A model generated the notes under the pieces. It was not told where the DNA came from, did not search any database, and saw only the letters and a program-made list of their open reading frames with translations. From Candidatus Hermodarchaeum yapensis (GTDB lineage: Archaea; Asgardarchaeota; Hermodarchaeia; Hermodarchaeales; Hermodarchaeaceae): a stretch of DNA of 40,951 nucleotides. Shown in pieces: positions 31,075-39,686 of this stretch (positions are counted from its first letter, which is position 1; each line of letters starts with the position of its first letter). The position numbers were made by a program, and so were the translations under genes. Location: the NCBI GenBank assembly GCA_016840405.1, contig JAEOSK010000001.1, positions 1 to 40,951 of the forward strand, given 5' to 3'.

Positions 31075-32805
31075 TCATTCGGTCATATTGATGTTGACTT
31101 TCTCACCATTTTCGTCTACGAACCCGAATCCTTTCCGCTCCAATTGAATAATTGATTCTGGTTTTACATCTTTAATGGCGGCCTCTCCTCTTCCCTCAAT
31201 TATTTGAAGACTATCTGAATTGAGTTCACCCTTGATAAAAAGAACATTTGGAATCCTTAGTTCCACGGGCACCGTATCATCTGTAACCCATTGAATCTTC
31301 AATCCCGCCTGATCAAGTTCATCACCCGCAAAAACACAACTAATAGCCTTAACGGTCTTCTTTTCAACACGGAGATTGAATACGTGCTTTAGCCGAAAGA
31401 TGTCTCCTTTCTTTAGTCTAGCAGCATCTTGCCCATCAATAAACACACGATCTTCCACTGTAACCGTTCGTGTGCCGCGTTCAGCGAAATCAGGGTGAAA
31501 TGGAATGATAGCCTTTGTCGGTTTTCCATCTTCTATAATGACTGGTACCGGGGAAGTAACGCAATAATATCGACTAGCAATTGGGTCAACTAATCGACGA
31601 TTAATACCAATTAACACTGACCAGTCCAAGACTGGTTGTGCCACACTTAACCCCACTTCTCGTGTCATTTCCTTAATGGTCTCAGGGATAATTCCCCGTC
31701 GACGTAAGGCTAGAAGTGTAGTCAACCGAATATCGTCCCAACCACTGATGAATCCAGATTCAATTAATGGTCGAATCTTCCGCTTACTTACAGGACTTCC
31801 TTCAATAGCAAATCTTGACCATTCCTGGATGAGTGGTTGCGGAAATCCAAAGAGGTCCCGAATATAGGCTTGGAGTTCCCCTCGGGTAGCAAATTCATTG
31901 CTTCGCAGAACGTGGCTAATGCCGTTGCGGTGGTCCTCTAATGCATTCGCAAAATCATAGGTGGGCCAGAGACGGTACTTCTCCTTCTGAATCGGATGGG
32001 GATAATCAATTATTCGAAAGATGTTGGGATCACGCATCACTGCATTTGGATGGGTCATATCAATTCTGAGGCGACACACTATCTCTCCTTCAGCGTAGTT
32101 GCCATCAATAATTTTGTCCCAAATTTCAAGATTATCTTCACTCTTTGTTTGGCGATGTGAACATGCGGTTCCCGTGCGTCGACTTGCCTTAATATCGTCG
32201 GCTTCGCATGAGCAGAAGTAGGCTTCGCCCCGATTTAGTAATTCACGGGCTTTTTCATAAAAATAAGGCAGGTCATCGGAAACCTTGAGCTCTTTATCCC
32301 ATTCGATGTCCATCCATTGATAGCCATCTTTGAAGGCTTCGTAGTATTCTTCATGCACATTGCGTGGGTTTGTATCCTCAAATCGAAGAATTAACTGACC
32401 CTTGTATTTTCGTGCATAATACCAGTTAATGAACCCTGCGTAAGCATGGCCGATATGGGGGTATCCACTGGGTTCTGGAGGGAGTCGAGTGACTACCTTC
32501 CCCATCTTTGCTCCGACAAGTGATGGCAGTTTTTTTTCGTGGCTTTCCTTAGCCGATTCCAATAATTCCGGCGCAATTGATTGCAGCTCTTTAATCTGGT
32601 CAGTAAGGGGTATTTGGTTTATTTCATCCACAACACGATTCACTAGACTGGTGAGATCCTTTGCCTTTGTTCTAAGCTCTGGACGTTCAGCCAATAACTT
32701 ACCAATAACTGCACGGGCATTTGCCTTACCATCAAACTTTATGGCATTGGCTAAACTGAATTTGCGAATTGTCTGCTCGATGTTTGCGGCGTTAGTTTCA
32801 ATCAA
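31075..32805 (-). CDS. gltX: Glutamyl-tRNA synthetase, archaeal type
   Basis: A 576-residue class I synthetase that charges tRNA-Glu and, in archaea, usually also tRNA-Gln with glutamate for later amidation. The HIGH motif is PEPSGYPHIGHAYAG (about residues 112-126), the LRFEDTNPRNVHEEY block follows, and the class-defining SKR loop is PVSKRKIRPLIESG. The C-terminal part has the beta-barrel anticodon-binding domain seen in archaeal GluRS and eukaryotic GlnRS (FHPDFAERGTRTVTVEDRVF). An N-terminal helical region of about 100 residues is typical of the archaeal form. The start is TTG at 32805. The AK6-type gene lies 58 bases upstream on the same strand. Confidence 0.95.
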   Translation of the reverse strand: MIETNAANIEQTIRKFSLANAIKFDGKANARAVIGKLLAERPELRTKAKDLTSLVNRVVDEINQIPLTDQIKELQSIAPELLESAKESHEKKLPSLVGAKMGKVVTRLPPEPSGYPHIGHAYAGFINWYYARKYKGQLILRFEDTNPRNVHEEYYEAFKDGYQWMDIEWDKELKVSDDLPYFYEKARELLNRGEAYFCSCEADDIKASRRTGTACSHRQTKSEDNLEIWDKIIDGNYAEGEIVCRLRIDMTHPNAVMRDPNIFRIIDYPHPIQKEKYRLWPTYDFANALEDHRNGISHVLRSNEFATRGELQAYIRDLFGFPQPLIQEWSRFAIEGSPVSKRKIRPLIESGFISGWDDIRLTTLLALRRRGIIPETIKEMTREVGLSVAQPVLDWSVLIGINRRLVDPIASRYYCVTSPVPVIIEDGKPTKAIIPFHPDFAERGTRTVTVEDRVFIDGQDAARLKKGDIFRLKHVFNLRVEKKTVKAISCVFAGDELDQAGLKIQWVTDDTVPVELRIPNVLFIKGELNSDSLQIIEGRGEAAIKDVKPESIIQLERKGFGFVDENGEKVNINMTE

Positions 32806-32863
32806 CGAGAGCCCTACCCGGTTTTGGCTTAATGTTCAAGGCGTAGAGGTACACCAATACTTT

Positions 32864-33463
32864 TTACGATTTTGATGGGAGCGTATTTTCCTCCATTATT
32901 TCATGTATTATCCGTGGATCTAATGTGCTAAGCCATGAAATATGCCCAACTGTATATTCATGACTGGTCCCTGCTTGGATAACCTCAATAGCGTCAGCTA
33001 CTTCTTTCAGTGTCGCTTCCGTTGTATCTATCTCAAAAACCTTATCCCGTTTGTGACGCAAGAGCGCTTGCATTGTACATTCACCCAGAATTTCAGCTTG
33101 AACGTTTTCCAGAATCTTACTCTGCGACCATTGACGATTACTGAGTCTCTGGGTAAGGGTGATGGGGTTACATCGAAGCACCACCAAGAATTCAAGTATT
33201 TTTTCGGGTACTTCGTCTGCAAAATGGCCCACGATAACATAGGTTTTCGGGAATTCGCGAATGAGATTAATAAGGTACTGTTGTAGCTTTTCTGTATCCG
33301 CGATGAGAGTCTCACGCTTTAGATCTTCACCAAGTAAGAGCTGTTGTTCCTTGGCAAGGTGACTTAATTCAATAAGTGTGGCATTTAAGCGTTTAACCAA
33401 TAGCTGACCTATACCCGTTTTTCCTGTTCCAGGAGTTCCTGAAATCGCTATTACCGAGGGCAC
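32864..33463 (-). CDS. AK6/Fap7-type adenylate kinase-like NTPase
   Basis: A 199-residue P-loop NTPase of the AK6/Fap7 group, which combines nucleoside-monophosphate kinase and ATPase activity and in eukaryotes acts in late 40S ribosome assembly. The P-loop is GTPGTGKT (residues 9-16). The family LID/substrate signature appears in VVLRCNPITLTQRLSNRQWS followed by KILENVQAEILGECTMQAL. An extra C-terminal segment of about 35 residues (HISWLSTLDPRIIHEIMEEN) follows the core. Archaeal homologues are about 180 residues. It sits upstream of gltX, so a translation-linked set is plausible. Confidence 0.87.
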   Translation of the reverse strand: MPSVIAISGTPGTGKTGIGQLLVKRLNATLIELSHLAKEQQLLLGEDLKRETLIADTEKLQQYLINLIREFPKTYVIVGHFADEVPEKILEFLVVLRCNPITLTQRLSNRQWSQSKILENVQAEILGECTMQALLRHKRDKVFEIDTTEATLKEVADAIEVIQAGTSHEYTVGHISWLSTLDPRIIHEIMEENTLPSKS

Positions 33464-33567
33464 AAACGCTCACCAAATGTTCTCATATCTTTGAACTGCT
33501 ATTGTGATACAGTTCAATCTCTAGTAGGCTACTTGATAAGAATAGTGCCTAGATGTGAAAAATCTGC

Positions 33568-33586
33568 TTTTAGAATTTTTCTAAAA
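33568..33586 (-). terminator. Hairpin immediately after a small gene's stop
   Basis: A perfect inverted repeat with 8-bp arms TTTTAGAA (33568-33575) and TTCTAAAA (33579-33586) around three T residues (three A on the minus strand). It begins on the base after the stop codon of the 71-residue ORF (minus strand), so it may terminate or stabilise that transcript. Its exact placement supports the reality of that small gene. Confidence 0.5.
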
Positions 33587-33802
33587 CTATGTGAGCACGG
33601 TCAGCTCAAAATATTGTTGCCGCTTCTCTCGTTCATAATCTTCTAAAGCAGCTAATTCCCGTTGGAGACGAATACGATGGGGGCCAGTTGATGCAGCTAT
33701 TGCTTGACGTAGGAGGCGTTTTTCTCGTCGGATATCCCGGTGCGGTGGGTCTTCTCTGGACCCAGAACTACGTCGAATGGGTTCAATACAATCGGTGCTC
33801 AC
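33587..33802 (-). CDS. Small basic coiled-coil protein, unknown
   Basis: A 71-residue, highly charged protein. After a 20-residue polar start it is predicted to be one long helix or helical hairpin (DIRREKRLLRQAIAASTGPH, then RIRLQRELAALEDYEREKRQ). No family was recognised. It is supported as a gene by its isolated position in an otherwise empty 400-base interval, by the coiled-coil pattern and by the perfect hairpin directly after its stop codon. It lies between the AK6-type gene and the winged-helix gene, all on the minus strand. Confidence 0.5.
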   Translation of the reverse strand: MSTDCIEPIRRSSGSREDPPHRDIRREKRLLRQAIAASTGPHRIRLQRELAALEDYEREKRQQYFELTVLT

Positions 33803-33878
33803 GTATCTTACACCGACTAAAACCTCGAAAGCTACTATTTAAAGTCAGAGAGGGTTCCAGATAAGTGAAATAGACTTC

Positions 33879-34565
33879 CTAGTCCTCTTCTGTAACTTGA
33901 TATCTGGTTCCACCCACAAAACTCTTTTTTTGCGCCACCATTTTTTTCGCCATCAGCGAGTTCAAGGCTATTGTTACCCGTGCTTGTGACCATTGTGTCG
34001 TGAGCATAATTTGTTCCAAGGTAACCTTGCCTCCTTTCCTCGCTGCAATATCGAGAATCGTTGCGGCATCTTCACTGAGGAACTCATCATGCATCCGAAC
34101 CAATAACGTACCTTGAATTTCGCTAACCTGCACCATTTCGTCTTTTTCAAGTTGTTTGAGGGCTTTTTGAAATTCCTTATTGGAAAGCTGATTGAAACGA
34201 TCAGTTTCGTGTATTCGAGAGTACAGATCAGCAGCCGACATTGTACAATCTTGGATTCCACTCTTCCGTTCTTGGGCGAGTAAATGCACGATTTGTTCAG
34301 GGAGTGTTTGAGGTGTTTGAACTTCGATGTGGAACTCTTCCTTCAATTGCTGGAGACGTGAATCTGCATCAGAAAATAACGGTGTCTTTGAGGGGGCCTG
34401 GTCATTAATAGCTTCAAGTCGAGAACGTAGTTCAGTATCCTTGATCGGTTCACTCTCGGACGTTTTCTTTTTCAGACGCTTTGTATATCGCCGAAAGGCT
34501 TCGTCAAGCTCACTGTTATCATCTTGTTCAGAGGGCATAATTGTAGCATCCCATTGTCGGTTCAT
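33879..34565 (-). CDS. Tandem winged-helix protein resembling ESCRT-II EAP30 (Vps22/Vps36) subunits
   Basis: A 228-residue protein. An N-terminal charged helical region (residues 1-80, with AFRRYTKRLKKKT and SRLQQLKEEFHIEV) is followed by two winged-helix domains. The first is about 86-150 (MSAADLYSRIHETDRFNQLS, then FQKALKQLEKDEMVQVSEIQ). The second is 155-228 (LSEDAATILDIAARKGGKVT, LEQIMLTTQWSQARVTIALN, then GGTRYQV). The order (a stage before D-L-Y-R, a basic/acidic helix with KxLE, a strand ending in LLVRM, then S-E-D, AxxxGxVT, W-R-LxxL and a GxxxY strand) is like the EAP30 family of ESCRT-II. I judge this from pattern memory only. A generic archaeal two-wHTH regulator is the main alternative. 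Neighbours give no ESCRT partner: no Vps25, Vps28, CHMP or Vps4 is in the window. Confidence 0.55.
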   Translation of the reverse strand: MNRQWDATIMPSEQDDNSELDEAFRRYTKRLKKKTSESEPIKDTELRSRLEAINDQAPSKTPLFSDADSRLQQLKEEFHIEVQTPQTLPEQIVHLLAQERKSGIQDCTMSAADLYSRIHETDRFNQLSNKEFQKALKQLEKDEMVQVSEIQGTLLVRMHDEFLSEDAATILDIAARKGGKVTLEQIMLTTQWSQARVTIALNSLMAKKMVAQKKSFVGGTRYQVTEED

Positions 34566-34624
34566 TTAATCTAAGAAGTGTCGCACTTTTAAAGCCTCGG
34601 AGCTGCTCTTATCTTTAAGATGGG

Positions 34625-35062
34625 GTGGCAGGTTTGATTGAGAAATGCCCAATGCTCCTGTCAACAAATGTGGGTTCACAACATCTACGGAAATCAGACA
34701 AATTCCTGCTTGTCGGTTCATGTGTCCTCAATGAGCATCCCGAACTCTTCAAACGATATGCGCAAAATCGTGTTTGCCTCCAAGTGTGCCTTGAAACCTT
34801 CCACATGAATATGGCTGAAACCAAACTAGCTTGTATGATACACGTTCACAAACCCACTGAATTACTTGTTCTTACTGTAGACGGGTCACCCCATTGTCTT
34901 CAACTTCACATCCTCGCCGAGGACATGAACCGCTACTTCAACCACGAACTAAAAATTGAGCACATAGTAATCGAACAGGGAATACCCCATACTATTGAGA
35001 GTAATGCTGTGAAGACAGCCCGACATCTACACAAAATTCAACGTCTTTTAAATCCAGGTTAG
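34625..35062 (+). CDS. Soluble protein of unknown function
   Basis: A 145-residue protein from GTG 34625; in-frame ATGs at 34652 and further in are alternatives. It is an alpha/beta protein with FLLVGSCVLNEHPELFKRYA, an aromatic-free strand ETKLACMIHVHKPTELLVLTVD and a helix ILAEDMNRYFNHELKIE. The final HLHKIQRLLNPG is a helix cap. Several cysteines are scattered without a motif. Its 3' end overlaps the convergent membrane protein gene by 15 bases. The family is not recognised. Confidence 0.62.
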   Translation: MAGLIEKCPMLLSTNVGSQHLRKSDKFLLVGSCVLNEHPELFKRYAQNRVCLQVCLETFHMNMAETKLACMIHVHKPTELLVLTVDGSPHCLQLHILAEDMNRYFNHELKIEHIVIEQGIPHTIESNAVKTARHLHKIQRLLNPG

Positions 35063-36442
35063 TCGTCGGATTCTGACAGTTTCTAGTGGCACCTGAAAAG
35101 GTGTTCCAAGTTGGGTCGAATCAGAAGAAACTAATGGGTACTGAACAGAAGTACTTGTTTCTTTCAACTCAAAATATGAATTTTGAAAGACATGGTGCTT
35201 ACTTGGTGTCTTTGGCATATACAGCGAAATCGCAGGCCCTGGACCTGGTGTGGAATTTACTTCAACCCAAACTTGTGGGAAAGAAAAGTAAAGATTCGTA
35301 ACATTAAGCCAAACATCCTCATCGCGGTCTGTGTGAACAGAAATATCCGAAAACGGATAATACAAGGGTTGCGGATCGTTTCGCAATGTTTCGCCTGATT
35401 GTAAGAAATATTCATTCCCAGGCGTAGTAAGATCAAGAAGAATAAATGATGAATTCGTGAAGGCTGTGACATTCAAATCAAAGATGTATCCATAGAAGTT
35501 GTCTTGTGACAACGAGATATCAAAGGGATCTTCGTTAAATTCAATATGGGTCGCATTATCGATGACATTGGGATAGGGGAGGGTTAAGTTAGCAGTTCGG
35601 CTACCAATTCGCTCCACATTAGCCAAGGTAATATTCGCCAATAGGGTGGATTCATTGTAGACCTGTTTAGGGAAGACAAGGCGGACTTTCCCATAATTGT
35701 AAACATTAGTACCGTCGGGGGGATTGTGGAAGGTTATGTTGCAGTGGACTATTGTTGGAGTATTGTAGATGAGCGTGCCGTTTTCTGGTGTGATTGAGAA
35801 GGTAAAATTGAACAGACTAGACATGTCATCTTGGGCGAGGAAGCGGTTCTGGCTACTGTTAAGGAAGTAGTCCCAGAAAACCGCCCAGTGTCCTTTCATT
35901 TCCTCATGTCCTATGGTTCTGGTCCCGTTATCCTCAAGGAGGAAGGTAGGATATATGTCATTCAAAATATATTCATAACTATCCGATTCAACATTTGGCA
36001 CAATATTGTACGCGTTGCCAAAATAATCATAGTAAACACTCAAATCAGGAAAGGTGAAGTTCACCTGAGATTCTCCAAAGTCACGGGTTATGGTGAGATT
36101 TAGAGGCATTTCTCCAAGTTGTGTACCTGCACCATAGCGGCCATGCATATACAGCACATTTACAGAACCGTTTTCACCGATGTAGACGTAAAAGGTGTCC
36201 TCTTGGAGAATATGAACCGTACCTAATTCTGGTTCAGGTGGTTCAGGTGGTACTCGCGGTATGAGAATCCACGCGGCTACGATAATTACAATGAGAAGGC
36301 TGACCACAAGGCCATAAGTCACACTTCTTGGTGTACGGCGAACGCGATATCGTTCTCGGCGTTCCCGCTTCCGCTGGAGTTTTTCTGGAATACGTTCCAG
36401 TCGTTTCTCCTTGCGTTTTTTCTCCTTGCGTCGTCGTGACAC
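35048..36442 (-). CDS. Single-pass membrane protein with large extracellular domain, unknown
   Basis: A 464-residue protein. The first 40 residues are extremely basic (SRRRKEKKRKEKRLERIPEK), followed by one membrane helix (YGLVVSLLIVIIVAAWILIP, about 44-63) and an external domain of about 400 residues. That domain is beta-rich and full of Asn-X-Ser/Thr sites (for example NLTI, NFTF, NSSQN), so it is probably glycosylated and exported as a type II (Nin-Cout) protein. No enzyme motif is visible. It is likely a surface or envelope protein. The start is GTG at 36442 with GGAAG upstream. It is divergent from the 36643 wHTH gene. Confidence 0.8.
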   Translation of the reverse strand: MSRRRKEKKRKEKRLERIPEKLQRKRERRERYRVRRTPRSVTYGLVVSLLIVIIVAAWILIPRVPPEPPEPELGTVHILQEDTFYVYIGENGSVNVLYMHGRYGAGTQLGEMPLNLTITRDFGESQVNFTFPDLSVYYDYFGNAYNIVPNVESDSYEYILNDIYPTFLLEDNGTRTIGHEEMKGHWAVFWDYFLNSSQNRFLAQDDMSSLFNFTFSITPENGTLIYNTPTIVHCNITFHNPPDGTNVYNYGKVRLVFPKQVYNESTLLANITLANVERIGSRTANLTLPYPNVIDNATHIEFNEDPFDISLSQDNFYGYIFDLNVTAFTNSSFILLDLTTPGNEYFLQSGETLRNDPQPLYYPFSDISVHTDRDEDVWLNVTNLYFSFPQVWVEVNSTPGPGPAISLYMPKTPSKHHVFQNSYFELKETSTSVQYPLVSSDSTQLGTPFQVPLETVRIRRLTWI

Positions 36443-36642
36443 CGCGAACTTCCTGCCGCGCTAGGCGCATCGTCGATAATGCTTCCCGTATTTCAACCTT
36501 ACGGCTTGGGAAATCAACAACCTGGTTGTTCGGAAAAATTCTCTTCCCGTTCCTTTCATCAGAAACTTTAAATGATTCATAGTGAACTGAGGTCGCGCCA
36601 TCCAAGATTATGATTAAGCTGTCTTGAGGTGTGGTGGTTCAA

Positions 36643-37023
36643 ATGTCAAAGAAAAAAGCTCCCGAAGAAAAGGTTCCTAAAGATGAGGCTCCCGAAGAAG
36701 CTGAACCTCAAGAATCGATAGAAGAAGAACCCGTCGTTGAGGTTCCTGAAGAAGTAGTTACTGACGTTGATGAGGAACCCGAAGAAGAAGAGAAGCCCAA
36801 ACGCAAGACAACAAAGAAGACGCGGGCAAAATTAACAGTGCTTCAAGCCGCAATTTTTGAAACGATTCGGGAACGCCCACAGCGACCTCGAGCCATCCAA
36901 ACAATCATCCGTAGTGCTGGTGGAGTAGATATTCCCCGCAATGAAATAATTCGATCTCTCAATGAACTACGGGATAAAGGGCTTGTTGATAAAGTGACAG
37001 CTAAAGCTTGGCAAGCGAAATAG
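36643..37023 (+). CDS. Acidic-tail protein with winged-helix C-terminal domain
   Basis: A 126-residue protein from ATG 36643 (GTG 36631 is an alternative). The N-terminal 60 residues are strongly acidic (EEPVVEVPEEVVTDVDEEPE), followed by a short basic patch (KPKRKTTKKTRAK) and a winged-helix domain (LTVLQAAIFETIRERPQRPR, then GGVDIPRNEIIRSLNELRDK and the wing GLVDKVTAKAW). It is probably DNA- or chromatin-associated; acidic/basic flanks often modulate DNA binding. It is convergent with the HerA-like gene and has no strong homology that I recognise. Confidence 0.7.
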   Translation: MSKKKAPEEKVPKDEAPEEAEPQESIEEEPVVEVPEEVVTDVDEEPEEEEKPKRKTTKKTRAKLTVLQAAIFETIRERPQRPRAIQTIIRSAGGVDIPRNEIIRSLNELRDKGLVDKVTAKAWQAK

Positions 37024-37039
37024 AACACCACGCGTTCCT

Positions 37040-38572
37040 TTATTTTCGCCCTTTTAGTTCGGCAAGCGCGCGTTCAGCAATGTTCATTGCTTTTTGATAT
37101 TTCTTCTCCGTTTTCTCTAATTCGGTCTGCAATTCACGAACCCGAACAGCTAGTTTATTATTTTCTCCTCGAAGTTCTCGGAGTTTTTGTTCAGTTGCTT
37201 GGAGTTCTGAACGTAAGGTATGGACTTGTTGTGGCGCTTGTCCTTCAGAGGCATCGGCTGTTAGGTGTTTGAACCGCTCTACTGCTGCTTTAATGCGTCC
37301 AGCAAAATCAGTTCGCAGGCGAATGCGTCGTTTCTCTAGCTCCTCTAATGTCTGACGTTCTGCAAAATCAAGAGGATTAAAACCGGTAGCGCCATGTGTA
37401 GTCTCACGGATGCGAACATCAAGGAAAAGAGGTACCTCAACAGCATCTCCTGCTACAACTGCTTGTCCAGTATCAAGGCGTTGTATGTCTTCAACCCAGT
37501 CTTTGGAGAGCCCCTCTGTGCTAGAGACTGTAATATCAACATCGCGGACATCAGTGAGTTGGTGAATAATCCACGTTCCCACCTGACTCCGTACAGTCGT
37601 GTCAAGCAATTGCGGTTTTTGTGTGATTACTACTAAATTGGCAGCGAATTTTCTCCCTTCTTGGGCTATTAGTCGCATCATCCCCGTTGTTGCGGCTTTT
37701 CCGCGATTTGGCGCTAAAAGATGGGCTTCATCGACAAAACAATAAAAGGGCGGAATTTCGCGGTTCACAGCTGCTTGATAGAGGTTATTCAAAATTTCTT
37801 GTGATAATGCTTCTTGTATTCCTAAGTCTAATCCTCGGAAGTTGATGATTGTTCCTTGGCCCGACACAATGAGGTCTTTCGGATGTGTTCCGAGGATTGC
37901 TTCGATTGGAAGATCAGCCCCTGGATTAGCATGCAAATCTGCAAACTCTATCACACTCAATTCGAAACTCCGTGGCTTCACACCGAACCTTTCATTGCCT
38001 TCCTCGGCTGGAATTTTTAGACTTGAATATTCTCCATGGCGATCTAAGACTACAATTGGAATACCTTTCTTCAGAAATTCTTCCATGATGACTGCAGTTG
38101 TGTAGCTCTTACCGCTTCCCGTTTTTCCAACAATAAATAAACGTCCTAAACGTTTCACGGGGAGACGAACTGGCACTGTATGGGCAGATAGGTGACCAAC
38201 ATACGCTGATTCTTCCTCTGAAATGTCAATGCCTATTGCCGTGCTCACAATCCGCGGGGTCGCTTTGTAGATCCTCATCTCAGGATTAAACGGTGTTCGT
38301 GGCATTGGACCTACAACGCTACACTGTCCAATCGTTTTTCCCTTCTCTCTCCAAAGTTCTTTACAAAGGAGCAGATATTCTTCGCCCTGATGAGTTATGG
38401 AAAGAAAGTCGTTTCGACCTACATCTCCCTGTTTTGTTACTTGTATCCGAAGTGTGTGAGTAGTTGTTTTTCCAATAATTGCAGCAACTGGTTCTATCTC
38501 TTCAGAATCCGGAGGGACTGCTATTGACTCTTCATCGTTCTCCGATGGTTCATTAGGTGGTTCTGAAGGCAT
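37040..38572 (-). CDS. HerA-like ATPase with C-terminal coiled coil
   Basis: A 510-residue DNA-translocase-type ATPase of the HerA/FtsK superfamily. After an N-terminal beta-barrel-like region (HTLRIQVTKQGDVGRNDFLS) comes Walker A GKTGSGKS (about residues 149-156), the VVLDRHGEYSSL segment specific to HerA, Walker B in FYCFVDEAHLLAP, and the sensor-like LVVITQKPQLLDTTVRSQVG. The last 70 residues form a coiled coil (LRSELQATEQKLRELRGENN). HerA usually pairs with NurA nuclease and Mre11-Rad50 in end resection, but no NurA gene is adjacent. Of two in-frame ATGs the inner one at 38572 is chosen because GAGGT lies eight bases before it. The extra coiled coil may mark a HerA-like paralogue rather than HerA itself. 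Confidence 0.87.
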   Translation of the reverse strand: MPSEPPNEPSENDEESIAVPPDSEEIEPVAAIIGKTTTHTLRIQVTKQGDVGRNDFLSITHQGEEYLLLCKELWREKGKTIGQCSVVGPMPRTPFNPEMRIYKATPRIVSTAIGIDISEEESAYVGHLSAHTVPVRLPVKRLGRLFIVGKTGSGKSYTTAVIMEEFLKKGIPIVVLDRHGEYSSLKIPAEEGNERFGVKPRSFELSVIEFADLHANPGADLPIEAILGTHPKDLIVSGQGTIINFRGLDLGIQEALSQEILNNLYQAAVNREIPPFYCFVDEAHLLAPNRGKAATTGMMRLIAQEGRKFAANLVVITQKPQLLDTTVRSQVGTWIIHQLTDVRDVDITVSSTEGLSKDWVEDIQRLDTGQAVVAGDAVEVPLFLDVRIRETTHGATGFNPLDFAERQTLEELEKRRIRLRTDFAGRIKAAVERFKHLTADASEGQAPQQVHTLRSELQATEQKLRELRGENNKLAVRVRELQTELEKTEKKYQKAMNIAERALAELKGRK

Positions 38573-38793
38573 GGCGATTACCTCATGTGTGTAAAGGCTT
38601 TGAAAGCACACCCTTATAGACTTCGTGGGTTCTCATAGCGATTCTCTTTTTTGACGATTTTCTCGCACAAAGACCGAATCAAATTTGAAGAAACCAACTA
38701 GAATAGTACAAACCCTACGTGAATGTGTTCAATCCAATAAAGCAACAGAACACTTTTTTCCTCTTTTACATAGTTTGATAGGAGGGTTTCATC

Positions 38794-39429
38794 GTGTCAA
38801 CAGAGATTCCAATCGGGGAACTATCACCTAGTCTTGCCTTCGGTGCTGCTTATTTTTGCATTTCCTCAATAGGCACAAGGCTCAACCATATCGCTGAAAC
38901 TTACACCGGAGAAGGGTTCTTTGGTACCGCAACGGTTTCCTTTCGGATGCCGAATACGGATCAGCGTCTGGAAGCCACACTTTTGGTTGATTCAAAAGAA
39001 CCTGTGGTTAATCTTGAAATTTCTGGTGCTGACGAAGAAAAACTCCCTGGATACCTCAACGAAATTTCACAACGAATCACTGAGACAATAGAACGGTTTA
39101 GCATTGTCCCGGGCGTCAAACTCTCTCATGCCTCAAAAGCCGTTGTTGTAGAACGTAAAATTGACGAGGCACTTCACCAACTCCTCACTGATCCTGATTA
39201 TCAAAAAGTATACGTCAAAGTTGCTGATGCTCGTGAACGCCTAATTCGGATTGGTGGTGACTTTCAGCCGGCTACTCTGGAAATGGGCGCTATCCTCGAA
39301 CCTCTCGCTGGAAAATCTGGACCCATCCCGTCTGAGGAACATGAAGAGCTGGCACTAAACCTCCTTCGCTGGAAAAAGGAAATAAAGAAAGTCATCAACC
39401 AGCTGACGACTGAAACTGACGAAGAATAA
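38794..39429 (+). CDS. Soluble protein of unknown function
   Basis: A 211-residue protein starting at GTG 38794, with a clear GGAGGG ribosome-binding site ten bases upstream and a TATA-like ttttacata before it. The first half is alpha/beta with GTATVSFRMPNTDQRLEATL and VVNLEISGADEEKLPGYLNE. The middle has VAVVVERKI-like strands (KAVVVERKIDEALHQLL) and a helix in DPDYQKVYVKVADARERLIR. The C-terminal 40 residues are a charged helix (LALNLLRWKKEIKKVINQL). No known family is recognised. Confidence 0.68.
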   Translation: MSTEIPIGELSPSLAFGAAYFCISSIGTRLNHIAETYTGEGFFGTATVSFRMPNTDQRLEATLLVDSKEPVVNLEISGADEEKLPGYLNEISQRITETIERFSIVPGVKLSHASKAVVVERKIDEALHQLLTDPDYQKVYVKVADARERLIRIGGDFQPATLEMGAILEPLAGKSGPIPSEEHEELALNLLRWKKEIKKVINQLTTETDEE

Positions 39430-39441
39430 TTTCTCACGCCG

Positions 39442-39666
39442 TCAGGTGCTATACCGCCACTTATCGATTTTCTTATCCTTCTTGGTTTGCTTCTTGAAGA
39501 GTTTATAGTGTTTCTGGCACAAATACGCACGCCGAGATCGTTCATCTTGAAAGACAACACCCTCCGATTGAAGGGCTTCCCTAACCTTAGTTAGGGCAAA
39601 AGAACGCATGGCTTTTTCATTGCATCCATCCACACTACACTCGGATCCTTGCTTCACTTTACCCAT
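39442..39666 (-). CDS. Small zinc-binding-like basic protein
   Basis: A 74-residue protein with a CSVDGC pair near the start (residues 10-15) and a C...H arrangement near the end (YLCQKHYKLFKKQTKKDKK), a CxxxxC...CxxH set able to bind one zinc. The C-terminus is strongly basic, which suggests nucleic acid contact. It is convergent with the 38794 gene (about 12 bases apart) and upstream-adjacent on the same strand to the polyferredoxin gene. Family unknown; a ribosome- or RNA-associated small protein is possible. Confidence 0.68.
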   Translation of the reverse strand: MGKVKQGSECSVDGCNEKAMRSFALTKVREALQSEGVVFQDERSRRAYLCQKHYKLFKKQTKKDKKIDKWRYST

Positions 39667-39686
39667 CTAGTCACACTCCACAAAGA

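Noticed and set aside
36243..36605. A 120-residue minus-strand ORF overlapping the start of the basic-head membrane protein
   Set aside because: Its second half is low-complexity sequence in the wrong frame of a convincing gene, and the GTG at 36442 has its own ribosome-binding site. The first half looks somewhat protein-like, but there is no support.
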